This document shows, one piece after another, positions 16,345-24,235 of a stretch of DNA of 64,000 nucleotides (within the stretch, counting starts at the first letter, position 1; each line of letters begins with the position of its first letter). The DNA comes from JALCSJ01 sp036788835 (GTDB lineage: Bacteria; Bacillota; Negativicutes; Acidaminococcales; Acidaminococcaceae). The stretch covers positions 62,001 through 126,000 of the forward strand of contig DAIQMR010000001.1 of the NCBI GenBank assembly GCA_036788835.1. The letters are read 5' to 3'. The translations under genes and the position numbers were made by a program. Below the pieces are notes generated by a model that had not been told where the DNA came from, searched no databases, and worked only from the letters and a program-made list of their open reading frames with translations.

Positions 16345-17604
16345 TTAAAAATGTGTTCTTACACCTAGGTACGTTGTTTCAGAACCATTATTTGCGATAT
16401 CAAAGGCCTGGCCTATGATGGAGAAGTTTTTGGAAAGAGCATATTCCGCTCCTACCCTCCATTTAGCATCGGTAAAATCGTAATAATCTGTGAACAATTT
16501 AAACTGGGGGGTGATGTTGTAGTCTAATCCCACCCCAAACTCTCCGTACATGACACCGGCCCGCATAAGGAGACGGTCATTCATTTTTCTGTTATAGTGA
16601 AAGTCCAGCCTATTTGCATCTCCTATGTCAGCACCGCCTAAATAAACGAAACTACCTTTTTGCATGGGGAACTGAACACCCGCATCTGTACGCCATTTGC
16701 TCTCCTTTTTATTATACATAACATCGGCCTGGACTTTAGCACCGGTTACGACACTCAAAATCTTATTGGCTTTTGTACTTGTTTCATTGGCATTGTGCAA
16801 GGTTTCTTGTAAATCTTTTTTTGTCTTGGGATCCGAAACCACGCTATTCAGAGAATTAGCCATTTCCTTAATCTGTTTGCTGGCATCAGCCATATTGGCC
16901 GCCATGTTGGCCACATTTTCTCCGGTAGCCCCATTGGCGTTAGCCGCTGTCACAAGCTGATTCATACTGACAGACATTTCTTTCAGCTGAGCAATCATAG
17001 TAGTAATTTCCTGCTGGTTAGCAGTAGCGGAATCTGCCATAACCTTGGTAAAGGTATTTAAATTCTTGGCAATTTCGCCGGCCTGGACAAATCCTTGCCG
17101 CATAGATTGCTGTACATCCTTATCCCCAAATACGTTATTAAAAGCATCAGCGATACCTTCCAGCTTAGCTAGGACTTTCGTGGAAGATTCCATGAACTGA
17201 TCCAGGCCCTTTGGTTCAATACCGACTACCTGCTCTCCGCCTTTGTAATTGGTACCGTCAGAAACCAAAGGCGGGTCAATGCTGACAAATTTCGTACCCA
17301 GTACACCATCCATGCCAATGGAAAACCTCGAATTGACCGGCACTTTATGTTTAGAATCAATCTTAATCACTGTTCTTATTTTAGTGCCATCTACTTTAAG
17401 GTCTTCCACCTTACCAATAGGCACACCGGCAAAACGCACCTCATTGCCTATTTTCAAACCATTAACCTCATCATAAATAACATCCAGTTTATAGCCGCCT
17501 CCCATAAAACTGAAGACCCCTAAAAAAGAGATGATAAGAAGGAAGATAATCAAACCACCTAAAGTTAAAGCCCCGACTTTTATTTCACTTGTTGGTGTTT
17601 TCAT
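16345..17604 (-). CDS. mlaD: MlaD-type MCE lipid-transport protein with C-terminal beta domain
   Basis: The 419-residue product has an N-terminal membrane helix (about 12-34), one MCE domain (about 38-113; DVIYDEVNGLKIGNEVRFAG, VPIGKVEDL, MDGVLGTKFVSI), a long helical stretch (about 135-290) and a C-terminal beta-stranded part (about 290-419) with alternating aromatic strands such as GSFVYLGGADIG, RLDFHYNRKM, QFKLFTDYYDF and a final YLGVRTHF. A terminal Phe and amphipathic strands are typical of outer-membrane barrels; E. coli MlaD (about 183 residues) lacks all of this. The protein could reach from inner to outer membrane, as described for Veillonella MlaD. The ATG at 17604 (after a G-rich ribosome site) is preferred to an upstream in-frame start because MKTPTSEIKVGALTLGG fits the family. 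It overlaps mlaF by 20 bases. Confidence 0.92.
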   Translation of the reverse strand: MKTPTSEIKVGALTLGGLIIFLLIISFLGVFSFMGGGYKLDVIYDEVNGLKIGNEVRFAGVPIGKVEDLKVDGTKIRTVIKIDSKHKVPVNSRFSIGMDGVLGTKFVSIDPPLVSDGTNYKGGEQVVGIEPKGLDQFMESSTKVLAKLEGIADAFNNVFGDKDVQQSMRQGFVQAGEIAKNLNTFTKVMADSATANQQEITTMIAQLKEMSVSMNQLVTAANANGATGENVANMAANMADASKQIKEMANSLNSVVSDPKTKKDLQETLHNANETSTKANKILSVVTGAKVQADVMYNKKESKWRTDAGVQFPMQKGSFVYLGGADIGDANRLDFHYNRKMNDRLLMRAGVMYGEFGVGLDYNITPQFKLFTDYYDFTDAKWRVGAEYALSKNFSIIGQAFDIANNGSETTYLGVRTHF

Positions 17605-18373
17605 CTTGTCCCCCCCTTGCCTTTTCTTTTTCCATATACATTTCTCCCCGAATAAATCTCCTGACCAGAGGATTCGTGGAGGCTTTGGTTTCCTGCACAG
17701 TGCCAGTGAAAGCAATGTGCCCGTTATCCAAGAGCAAAATCCTATCCGCCGCCAGAAAAGCACTGGCCATATCATGGGTAACCAAGAGAGAAGTAACTCC
17801 CAGTTTGCGTTTCGTCTGTAAAATCAGTTCACTGATATTTCCCGCCATAATGGGATCCAATCCCGCCGTAGGCTCATCGTAATAAATTATCTCCGGCTTT
17901 AGAGCAATGGCCCTAGCCAGGCTGACGCGTTTTTTCATGCCTCCTGATAATTCGGCAGGATAAGACTCTTCTGCCCCGGTCAATCCTACGGAATCTAAAA
18001 GTTCTTTCACGATAGTTTGAATTTCTTCTTCACTTTTTGTTGTATGTTGTCTTAGTCCGAAAGCTACATTTTCTCCTACATTTAAAAAGTCGAAAAGAGC
18101 CGAATACTGAAAGACCATGCCCATGGATTTACGGAGCTGATTCCACTGGTCTTCCGTGTAATCCACTACGCTCTGCCCTTTAATGATAATGTCCCCGCTA
18201 TCCAAAGGCAAAAGCCCTATAAGCAATTTCAGGACCGTGCTTTTCCCTGTTCCGCTGGGACCAATGACCGCCACTGTTTCTCCGGGGGTTATAGCAAAGC
18301 TTACTTTGTCCAGGATAACTTTAGACCCAAAAGCCTTACTCACTTCTTTAAATTGAATAATAGGATCTGTCAC
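17585..18373 (-). CDS. mlaF: Phospholipid-transport ABC ATPase MlaF
   Basis: ATPase of the Mla ABC transporter. Walker A is GPSGTGKST, the signature LSGGMKKRVSLARA has the form typical of MlaF (LSGGM rather than LSGGQ), Walker B is IIYYDEPTAGLDPI and the switch His is in LLVTHDM. The family C-terminal segment FTGTVQETKASTNPLVRRFI is present. The start is most likely GTG at 18373, giving (M)TDPIIQFKEVSKAFG, 262 residues, because a strong AAGGAGG lies just upstream; an earlier TTG would overlap the mlaE stop. The gene is tightly coupled between mlaE and mlaD. Confidence 0.95.
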   Translation of the reverse strand: MTDPIIQFKEVSKAFGSKVILDKVSFAITPGETVAVIGPSGTGKSTVLKLLIGLLPLDSGDIIIKGQSVVDYTEDQWNQLRKSMGMVFQYSALFDFLNVGENVAFGLRQHTTKSEEEIQTIVKELLDSVGLTGAEESYPAELSGGMKKRVSLARAIALKPEIIYYDEPTAGLDPIMAGNISELILQTKRKLGVTSLLVTHDMASAFLAADRILLLDNGHIAFTGTVQETKASTNPLVRRFIRGEMYMEKEKARGGQDENTNK

Positions 18374-18380
18374 CGGCTGC

Positions 18381-19160
18381 TTAACCTCCTTGCACAAATA
18401 AAATAACCGAAAGAAAATAATTGGAAATGAAAATCAAAATTATGGAAAGGACTACAGAAGCTGTAGTAGCTAGACCCACACCCTCTGCTCCTTGTTTAGC
18501 ATTTAATCCTTTGTGGCAACCGATAATAGCAATAATACCGCCGAAAAATATTCCTTTTATCATACCGCCAATCATGTCCCATGGTTCCGCAAAAGCTTGT
18601 ATGGAATCAATATAAACATAGCTGCTGATATCTGCGTAATTGGTGGCAACCAGCCAACCGCCCACGCTTCCCACTACATTGGAGTAAACTATCAGCACCG
18701 GCATCATCAAAGCAATAGCCATAAAACGCGGCGCAACCAAATAAGAAATCGGACTGGTAGCCATAACACGCAAAGCATCAATCTGCTCTGTTACTTTCAT
18801 AGTTCCTATTTCTGCAGCAATAGCAGCGCCAATACGTCCTGCCACTACAACACCTGTTAGTATGGGAGCCAGCTCGCGTCCCATGGCAATGGCTACAATC
18901 CCGCCGACAGAATTGGCTGCGCCAAAACGGACAAATTCTTTGGCGGTCTGCACGGACAAAACCATGCCGGTACACATAATCGTCATGGTAACAATGGGCA
19001 AAGAATCCGCACCTAACTTAGCCATCTGCCGGATAACTTCCCGGCCGTTGGCTTTAGGAATGCTTTTGACAGTAGCGGAGAATAATTTCATGATTCGTCC
19101 CGTGCTGGCACAAGCGTCTATAACTGTTTGTCCTATTTGTTCCATAAGAGAATTAAACAA
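18381..19160 (-). CDS. mlaE: Phospholipid-transport ABC permease MlaE
   Basis: Inner-membrane permease of the Mla system. Hallmarks are GMVLSVQTAKEFVRFGA, ARELAP-like GRELAPILTGVVVAGRIG, AAEIGTMKVTEQIDALRVM and the terminal SNYFLSVILF, with about five or six hydrophobic segments. I place the start at TTG 19160, which has AGGAG eight bases upstream (19169-19173) and gives about 259 residues, the usual MlaE length; in-frame ATGs at 19232 and 19181 lack a good ribosome site. The gene begins an mlaE-mlaF-mlaD operon. No mlaA, mlaB or mlaC is seen nearby. Confidence 0.94.
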   Translation of the reverse strand: MFNSLMEQIGQTVIDACASTGRIMKLFSATVKSIPKANGREVIRQMAKLGADSLPIVTMTIMCTGMVLSVQTAKEFVRFGAANSVGGIVAIAMGRELAPILTGVVVAGRIGAAIAAEIGTMKVTEQIDALRVMATSPISYLVAPRFMAIALMMPVLIVYSNVVGSVGGWLVATNYADISSYVYIDSIQAFAEPWDMIGGMIKGIFFGGIIAIIGCHKGLNAKQGAEGVGLATTASVVLSIILIFISNYFLSVILFVQGG

Positions 19161-19258
19161 AATACGATCTCCTAACTTCATGGCACAATATAAAAAACAC
19201 TCTAGTATGCCATTCTTGCAACAATATTTCATTTTTATACCATATTTTCACAACTATC

Positions 19259-19264
19259 ATTATA
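19259..19264 (-). promoter_or_regulatory. Candidate -10 box of the mla operon
   Basis: TATAAT on the minus strand (in GCAGTATAATGAT), just after the terminator of the upstream S55 gene and about 100 bases before the mlaE start. No good -35 is seen. Confidence 0.4.
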
Positions 19265-19277
19265 CTGCATTTAACGA

Positions 19278-19331
19278 AAAAAAGCCTCAACTTTTACACT
19301 TTTGTCACAGGTTAGCGTTTAAAAGTTGAGG
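19278..19331 (-). terminator. Rho-independent terminator after the S55 gene
   Basis: The minus strand has CCTCAACTTTT ... AAAAGTTGAGG followed by seven Ts; stem of 11 base pairs, loop of about 25 bases. It separates the S55-type gene from mlaEFD. Confidence 0.8.
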
Positions 19332-19350
19332 TTTATTTTTTCCCCGAATA

Positions 19351-21096
19351 TTAGCGTTCTTTGACAACAGCTGTCAGATTTATTTCTCCTGTACTGATAA
19401 AATCCATGGAAAATTTCTGCTTATCCTTACTGCCCTTAAGAACACTTCTCAAGCCCATTACGTTTTCCAATGTTTTGGCAACATCTTCTTCGCTGTCTTC
19501 ATTTTCTTTTTTCTTGGCTGCCAGCAGTGCATCAGCTGCGGCTTTGGCAGCCGCTTTATTGGCTCTAGGCATAATGTCCACAACTATTTCGTTATTGCTG
19601 TCTGCCTCATTAAATTCTTTAATGAAATCCTTAAAGTCCAGCTTTTTCTCGCCGCCCATGGTAACTGTTCTGCCGGCCTGTTTCTGCTTTTGCAGGGCTA
19701 TAGCCAACCAGCCTGTGGAATTACCGCTGCGCACGATTAAATTCATGGGACCGGCTTTTTGTTTATCCGGAACTTTAAAATTAACCGTTCTGGTTATTTG
19801 TTGGCTGCGGTAAGGTTTAAAAGTTATTTTAATGGGTAAGGTGCCGCCTTGGAGAACCGATGTCTTGGGTACAGAGGCACTGACGATTTCTGCTACCTCC
19901 GGATGAAAAGTTGTCTCCACATCTACATTAACATCAAACAAAGTTACATTGTCAAATTTGTTCTGCAGGAGCATGCTGCATGCATATCGCAATTCGACGT
20001 CCGTGTTTTTAGCAATGTCTGTAGGATGGTAGAACATGTTTTCCCGTTTCAAATGTATCTCTCCCTGATTACCGCCTCGGGCAGTGATGTCGAAGGTAAT
20101 ACGAGATGTGCCGCCCCCCTTCCGGTCGGCAGTTTTACTGATTGTATTATAGCAGATGCTATCTATAAGAGCAGGAGCCAAGTCTTCATTGGTAACAATC
20201 TGTGTTGCAGAGGTTTTATGTTCTCCTCTGTCTTTATCCGTTACAGAAATAAAAACAGGAATGATTTTAGCATTTTGCCCTATTTCCCCGGCAATACCTG
20301 TGGATCTATCCTGGTTAATCCTTCCCAACGAATTACCCAAAGCGCCCACTTTAAAAGCGCTTTGCATGTTAGGGATGGAAGCAAAAATCCAGGCATTGGT
20401 CATAAAATAATCTGCTGTGCCTCTTTGGAGGAAAGGATGGCCAAAAGCCAGTACTCTGCCCCCTTCATCAGTCCAGGTCACTGTACCGATGGCTCCCAAG
20501 TTAATATCCCCTCTTACTAGTTCTACACCTATAGAGCTGCCAGGTTCCAATTTAACATCAGAAAAATCTCCGGAACCGGTGGGAACAGCGTACGAAGTTA
20601 AGTTAAATTCCTTAAGGTTTTCATTGAGGTATTCCATGCCGGCTTTTGTGAATCCTGCTGCCATGAGAGGCGTGTTCTTGGATAGAAAGACACTGGGTCT
20701 TGGTTCCGGAGCATCAAAAAGTTTCAGCATGTCTTCAATGGGGGTTAAAAAGCAATAGTTCGGATCGGAAAACGCCCGGCCGTAAGCCACCGCCCCTGCC
20801 AATCTACCGTTAATATATACAGGAGACCCGCTCATGCCCTGAGCTATGCCTCCGCTTTTTTCCAATAAGGGTCCGGACGCTTTTATTAAAATACTGTACC
20901 CGCCGGTTTCTGACCCGGTCACTCCCAACACTTCAACATCAAATGTTTCTATATCTGCTCCCTTAATAACAGTTTTGCCATACCCACGCATACCGGGCTG
21001 AAGTTCCTCTACGGCAATAGTAGGGGTAGCTGCCAGGGCCAGAACTGTTATAAACATAAAACAAATGGTAAGTAAAAAGCTTTTTCCCGCTTTCAT
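19351..21096 (-). CDS. Secreted SpoIVB-type (S55) serine-peptidase-like protein
   Basis: A 581-residue protein with a signal peptide (MKAGKSFLLTICFMFITVLA, cleavage near ATPTIA). Residues about 30-125 contain ELQPGMRGYGKTVIKG, FDVEVLGV and AQGMSGSPVYINGRLAGAVA; the Ser of GMSGSP (about 89) matches the catalytic Ser of SpoIVB. Residues about 185-300 contain GSSIGVELVRGDINLGAIG and GRVLAFGHPFLQRG; the His (about 220) corresponds to the SpoIVB catalytic His. So the two halves of the S55 domain appear in the reverse order to SpoIVB. The rest (about 300-581) is beta-rich with a Lys/Ala/Glu-rich stretch and no recognised domain. The ATG at 21096 has AAAGGG upstream. Proteins of this layout occur in many non-sporulating diderms; the substrate is unknown. 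No PDZ domain is seen. Confidence 0.82.
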   Translation of the reverse strand: MKAGKSFLLTICFMFITVLALAATPTIAVEELQPGMRGYGKTVIKGADIETFDVEVLGVTGSETGGYSILIKASGPLLEKSGGIAQGMSGSPVYINGRLAGAVAYGRAFSDPNYCFLTPIEDMLKLFDAPEPRPSVFLSKNTPLMAAGFTKAGMEYLNENLKEFNLTSYAVPTGSGDFSDVKLEPGSSIGVELVRGDINLGAIGTVTWTDEGGRVLAFGHPFLQRGTADYFMTNAWIFASIPNMQSAFKVGALGNSLGRINQDRSTGIAGEIGQNAKIIPVFISVTDKDRGEHKTSATQIVTNEDLAPALIDSICYNTISKTADRKGGGTSRITFDITARGGNQGEIHLKRENMFYHPTDIAKNTDVELRYACSMLLQNKFDNVTLFDVNVDVETTFHPEVAEIVSASVPKTSVLQGGTLPIKITFKPYRSQQITRTVNFKVPDKQKAGPMNLIVRSGNSTGWLAIALQKQKQAGRTVTMGGEKKLDFKDFIKEFNEADSNNEIVVDIMPRANKAAAKAAADALLAAKKKENEDSEEDVAKTLENVMGLRSVLKGSKDKQKFSMDFISTGEINLTAVVKER

Positions 21097-21123
21097 ATGT
21101 GTCCCTTTCCTCACTGAGAAGAT

Positions 21124-21150
21124 AAAAACCGGCGTACTGCTACGCCGGTT
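21124..21150 (-). terminator. Rho-independent terminator after the lipoyl-like gene
   Basis: AACCGGCGTA / TACGCCGGTT (21127-21136, 21141-21150), a perfect 10-base-pair stem with a four-base loop, followed on the minus strand by Ts (21124-21128). Confidence 0.85.
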
Positions 21151-21162
21151 AATTTTTACTGC

Positions 21163-21468
21163 TTATGGCTGAACTTGAGCGACAACTTGTCCGGCAGAAA
21201 TATTGCTCCCCGGAGAGACAGAAACCGATACCACTGTTCCGCTGCAATTACTGCGAGCGGCAGGGGAAGACCCGGCTAAGGTTTTTACCGTTACTAAAAC
21301 ACTGCCCTCCGAAACTCTCGCTCCCGTTGATACCACCGATACTACCTGTCCGCTTAAGCTGCTAACCTGTGCTACTGCCCCTGCTGCATAAGCAATCCCC
21401 AGAGAAGCAATTAAAAAGGTTATGGCTAAAACTAATATTGTTTTTTTTCTTAAAATTTTTCTTAACAT
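21163..21468 (-). CDS. Small secreted biotinyl/lipoyl-like domain protein
   Basis: A 101-residue protein with an N-terminal signal or anchor (TILVLAITFLIASLGIAYAAG) and one small domain. SLSGQVVSVVSTGARVSEGS and SGTVVSVSVSPGSNISAGQV are the two quasi-symmetric halves of the lipoyl/biotinyl hammerhead fold (G-x-V ... V-x-x-G-x-x-V-x-x-G-x), as found at the N-terminus of HlyD-type membrane-fusion proteins. There is no modifiable Lys of the E-x-M-K-M or D-K-A type, so it is not a normal lipoyl carrier. No helical hairpin or other adaptor domain follows. It has its own promoter and terminator, so it is a separate transcription unit. Function unknown; a periplasmic binding or adaptor role is a guess. 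Confidence 0.72.
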   Translation of the reverse strand: MLRKILRKKTILVLAITFLIASLGIAYAAGAVAQVSSLSGQVVSVVSTGARVSEGSVLVTVKTLAGSSPAARSNCSGTVVSVSVSPGSNISAGQVVAQVQP

Positions 21469-21526
21469 GTCTATTCTCTCCTTTCAAGAATCTTAGACAC
21501 CTTAGGCCTTTATTGGCTTGGTGTAT

Positions 21527-21555
21527 ATTATATAACGAACTAAATTATATAGCAA
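21527..21555 (-). promoter_or_regulatory. Promoter of the lipoyl-like gene
   Basis: On the minus strand TTGCTA (21550-21555), a 17-base spacer and TATAAT (21527-21532), about 60 bases before the ATG at 21468. Confidence 0.65.
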
Positions 21556-21680
21556 GTAACAAAAACATGTCCTGAAGTAAAGACTCGAGCCAAACCACTT
21601 CCTTCGTAGCAGTAACGAAAAAGGGCTGCGAAGAACCTGCCATACGAGAAATTAACGTACCTTTTAGTTTCCGCCGCAGT

Positions 21681-23120
21681 TTATTTTTTGAATACGCCCA
21701 GCGCTACTCTAATGGGACGCTCTGACCCATCAGATGGCTCGTTAACAATGGCGCCCTTCACTACCATTTCGCTGGAGCCTCCGCCGTCAAAATTCATGGC
21801 TCTGTCAGCCTGCAATTTGACAAAGTAGTTGGCTAATTCATTCAGGGTCATGCCCGCGCTGGAAGCGGAGCGTCCGTCTGCCACCACAAGTAATACTGTG
21901 CCGTCTGCCCTGACACCGACTCCCGTTCTGGGACCTCTGCCGTAGGCAATATCCGAAGCGATTGCTTCCTTGACTGAATGGACAGTGGCTCTGCCCCCAT
22001 AGACCAGTAAGGGGCCGGCCCCGGCTATGGATTTTGCTCCATCCGCCAGAGGGTTGCCTAAAGTCTGAGAAATATTAATTCTGTCCCCTTGCTGCAATTT
22101 ATTTAAGAAAGCTTCTCCTGTACCATTCCCCGAAAGAACAATGCTGCCACTGTATAAGGGCATTTTCCCTTTCTTGGAAATTTCTATAACCTTATCTCCT
22201 TGCACTCTTACTTCCGTACCGAATTCGTTAGTATTAGTAGTGCTGTCATATCCATCATTATAATAAATCAGGTCATTGGTCAAGCGCATTCTGTTCATGC
22301 CGGTAATAGCTGCTGTACTCCCTGCCCCTTCAATTGTTCCTGTATATGCTAGATCGGGAATAATAGATGCCTTGTCGTCATTGGCGATAACCAAGGCTGT
22401 TCTCGGGGTTTCTTCCGCTCCCAGCCATTTTTTATCAATAACTAAATTACCAATAACCCATATGTCTCTGTCAAAGTAAGAAGCGTTAACTAGGGCAATT
22501 GCTCCGGAACGTCTGGCAATCTGGCTAAGAACACCTTTTTGAACCTGCTTGCCGTAACCGGGAATGGGACTGATACGGTAAGGAGCGTTGGGCGCCATCT
22601 GTACTACAAATGTATCCACATTCCCTGCTCCCATATTTATTTGGGAAGCAGTGTAGGTCAGCCCCTGTCCCAGCTTCAGCACAGTATCTTTTTTAGTTAA
22701 TACAGGGCTCTTGCCGCCGATTTTCGTTTGAGGAAAGTCCAGAACCAAACGTTCCGGATTTTTAACGGTAAAGATTTTATATTGAGGAACATTTTGGGAG
22801 AAGGTAATTGTTAAACGGCTTTTTTTGTTTTCCCTAGGTTCCAGAGTGGCACTGCGAACCAAACTGCCCCTAATTAAAGTCCTGGTAGTTTTGCCTACCC
22901 GGCCCTCTAAATCCAAAATTAATTTATTCCCTCTGACAATAGCTGTGTACTTAGGCTTTCCGGTAATATTGACAACTATCCGCGTTCTTTCATCCGTAAC
23001 TCCTGCCCGTAAATTATAGAGAAAAGCAGCAAAAACTTCCTTAACCGGCAAAAAAGTTAATAGACAAATCAACAAAATTCGGGAAAATACCCGTGAAAAT
23101 CTCTTCATTAGTTTCAACAT
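21681..23120 (-). CDS. AMIN-domain phosphodiester glycosidase family protein
   Basis: A 479-residue exported protein. A signal peptide (about 1-31) is followed by an AMIN-like domain (about 32-135; YNLRAGVTDERTRIVVNITG, NKLILDLEGR, NPERLVLDFPQTK), a module that targets proteins to peptidoglycan or the envelope. The C-terminal 300 residues are the NAGPA / DUF2233 phosphodiester alpha-N-acetylglucosaminidase domain: ALVNASYFDRD, PRTALVIAND, GYDSTTNTNEFGTEV, AGAGPLLVYGG, RGPRTGVGVRADG, NLVVADGRS-like LLVVADGRSASSAG and NFDGGGSSEMVV. The family cleaves sugar-phosphodiesters; in bacteria the substrates are probably surface glycans or teichoic-type polymers. Location with mreB and murA suggests a role at the wall or cell surface. 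The exact substrate cannot be told. Confidence 0.88.
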   Translation of the reverse strand: MLKLMKRFSRVFSRILLICLLTFLPVKEVFAAFLYNLRAGVTDERTRIVVNITGKPKYTAIVRGNKLILDLEGRVGKTTRTLIRGSLVRSATLEPRENKKSRLTITFSQNVPQYKIFTVKNPERLVLDFPQTKIGGKSPVLTKKDTVLKLGQGLTYTASQINMGAGNVDTFVVQMAPNAPYRISPIPGYGKQVQKGVLSQIARRSGAIALVNASYFDRDIWVIGNLVIDKKWLGAEETPRTALVIANDDKASIIPDLAYTGTIEGAGSTAAITGMNRMRLTNDLIYYNDGYDSTTNTNEFGTEVRVQGDKVIEISKKGKMPLYSGSIVLSGNGTGEAFLNKLQQGDRINISQTLGNPLADGAKSIAGAGPLLVYGGRATVHSVKEAIASDIAYGRGPRTGVGVRADGTVLLVVADGRSASSAGMTLNELANYFVKLQADRAMNFDGGGSSEMVVKGAIVNEPSDGSERPIRVALGVFKK

Positions 23121-23171
23121 ATCCTTTCGAAAATGGAAAAGGGCAAAAGGTCTCCCTTCGCCCCTTGCACC

Positions 23172-24227
23172 TTAATATGATTTGCTCTCCATAACCATGT
23201 TATCTTTAAGCATCGACAAATGGGCCAAAGCCATGCCGGTTCCTAAAGCTACACAATCCATGGGACTTTCTGCTATCCTGGTGGCAATACGTGTATCATC
23301 CTGAATGCTTTCTGCCATACCATCCAGGAGGGCTCCGCCGCCGGTTATCACAATACCTGATTCAATAATATCAGCAGCCAGCTCCGGAGGTGTTTTTTCT
23401 AAAACCCCTCTAATGCAAGACATTATCATACTCAAAGGTTCCTGCATGGCCAGAGCAGTTTCCCTGGTAGTAATCCTAATAGTAGTCGGCAACCCTGTTA
23501 CCAGGTCCCGTCCCCGCACTGTCATTTGATCGTTTTTCTTGCCATGCCTGTTTACAGAACCGATTTGCATCTTTATTTCTTCAGCTGTTGCTTCCCCTAA
23601 AAGGACATTATGTTCTCTTCTGGCAAACCGAACAATAGCATCATCAAATTTATCCCCACCTACTCGCATAGATGCGGAAACAACAATACCTCCCAAACTG
23701 AGCACCGCCACGTCTGTAGTACCGCCACCCACATCTACCACCATACAACCGTGGGATTCGCCGATATTCAGTCCTGCTCCCATGGCCGCCGCCATAGGCT
23801 GCTCAATTAAATACGTCTTAGCCGCTCCGGCCTGCATAGTTGCTTCCAGCACCGCTCTTTTCTCCACTGTGGTAACACCGGAAGGAATACAAATCATAAC
23901 CCGAGGCTTAAAAAATATGCTTTTACCTGCTACCCTTTGAATAACATTTTCCAGCATAATTTGCGTAACGTCATAATCAGCAATAACCCCTTCTCGCAAT
24001 GGCCGTACGGCTATAATGTTGTCAGGGGTTCTTCCCAGCATGATTTTGGCCGCCCTGCCTACTGCTACTACCTTGCCTGTTTCCTTATCGGTAGCTACTA
24101 CAGCAGGCTCTTTCATTACGATACCCTTACCCTGCAAAAAAGCCAGGATATTAGCAGTGCCTAAATCAATGCCAATATCTACACTGGTCATAAATTTACT
24201 TAAAAATGTTTTGCCAAAAATATCCAT
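23172..24227 (-). CDS. mreB: Rod-shape determining actin-like protein MreB/Mbl
   Basis: A 351-residue bacterial actin that guides peptidoglycan synthesis along the side wall. Phosphate-1 motif is IGIDLGTANILAF, the phosphate-2 region is VVDVGGGTTDVAVLSLGG, and the adenosine motif is GIVITGGGALLDGM; the middle shows EQPMAAAMGAGL. An amphipathic N-terminus (MDIFGKTFLSKFM) precedes domain IA. It is eight bases downstream of murA, an arrangement resembling the murA-mbl pairing of Firmicutes, so it may be the Mbl-type paralogue. No mreC or mreD is in this window. Confidence 0.94.
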   Translation of the reverse strand: MDIFGKTFLSKFMTSVDIGIDLGTANILAFLQGKGIVMKEPAVVATDKETGKVVAVGRAAKIMLGRTPDNIIAVRPLREGVIADYDVTQIMLENVIQRVAGKSIFFKPRVMICIPSGVTTVEKRAVLEATMQAGAAKTYLIEQPMAAAMGAGLNIGESHGCMVVDVGGGTTDVAVLSLGGIVVSASMRVGGDKFDDAIVRFARREHNVLLGEATAEEIKMQIGSVNRHGKKNDQMTVRGRDLVTGLPTTIRITTRETALAMQEPLSMIMSCIRGVLEKTPPELAADIIESGIVITGGGALLDGMAESIQDDTRIATRIAESPMDCVALGTGMALAHLSMLKDNMVMESKSY

Positions 24228-24235
24228 CCTACTGC

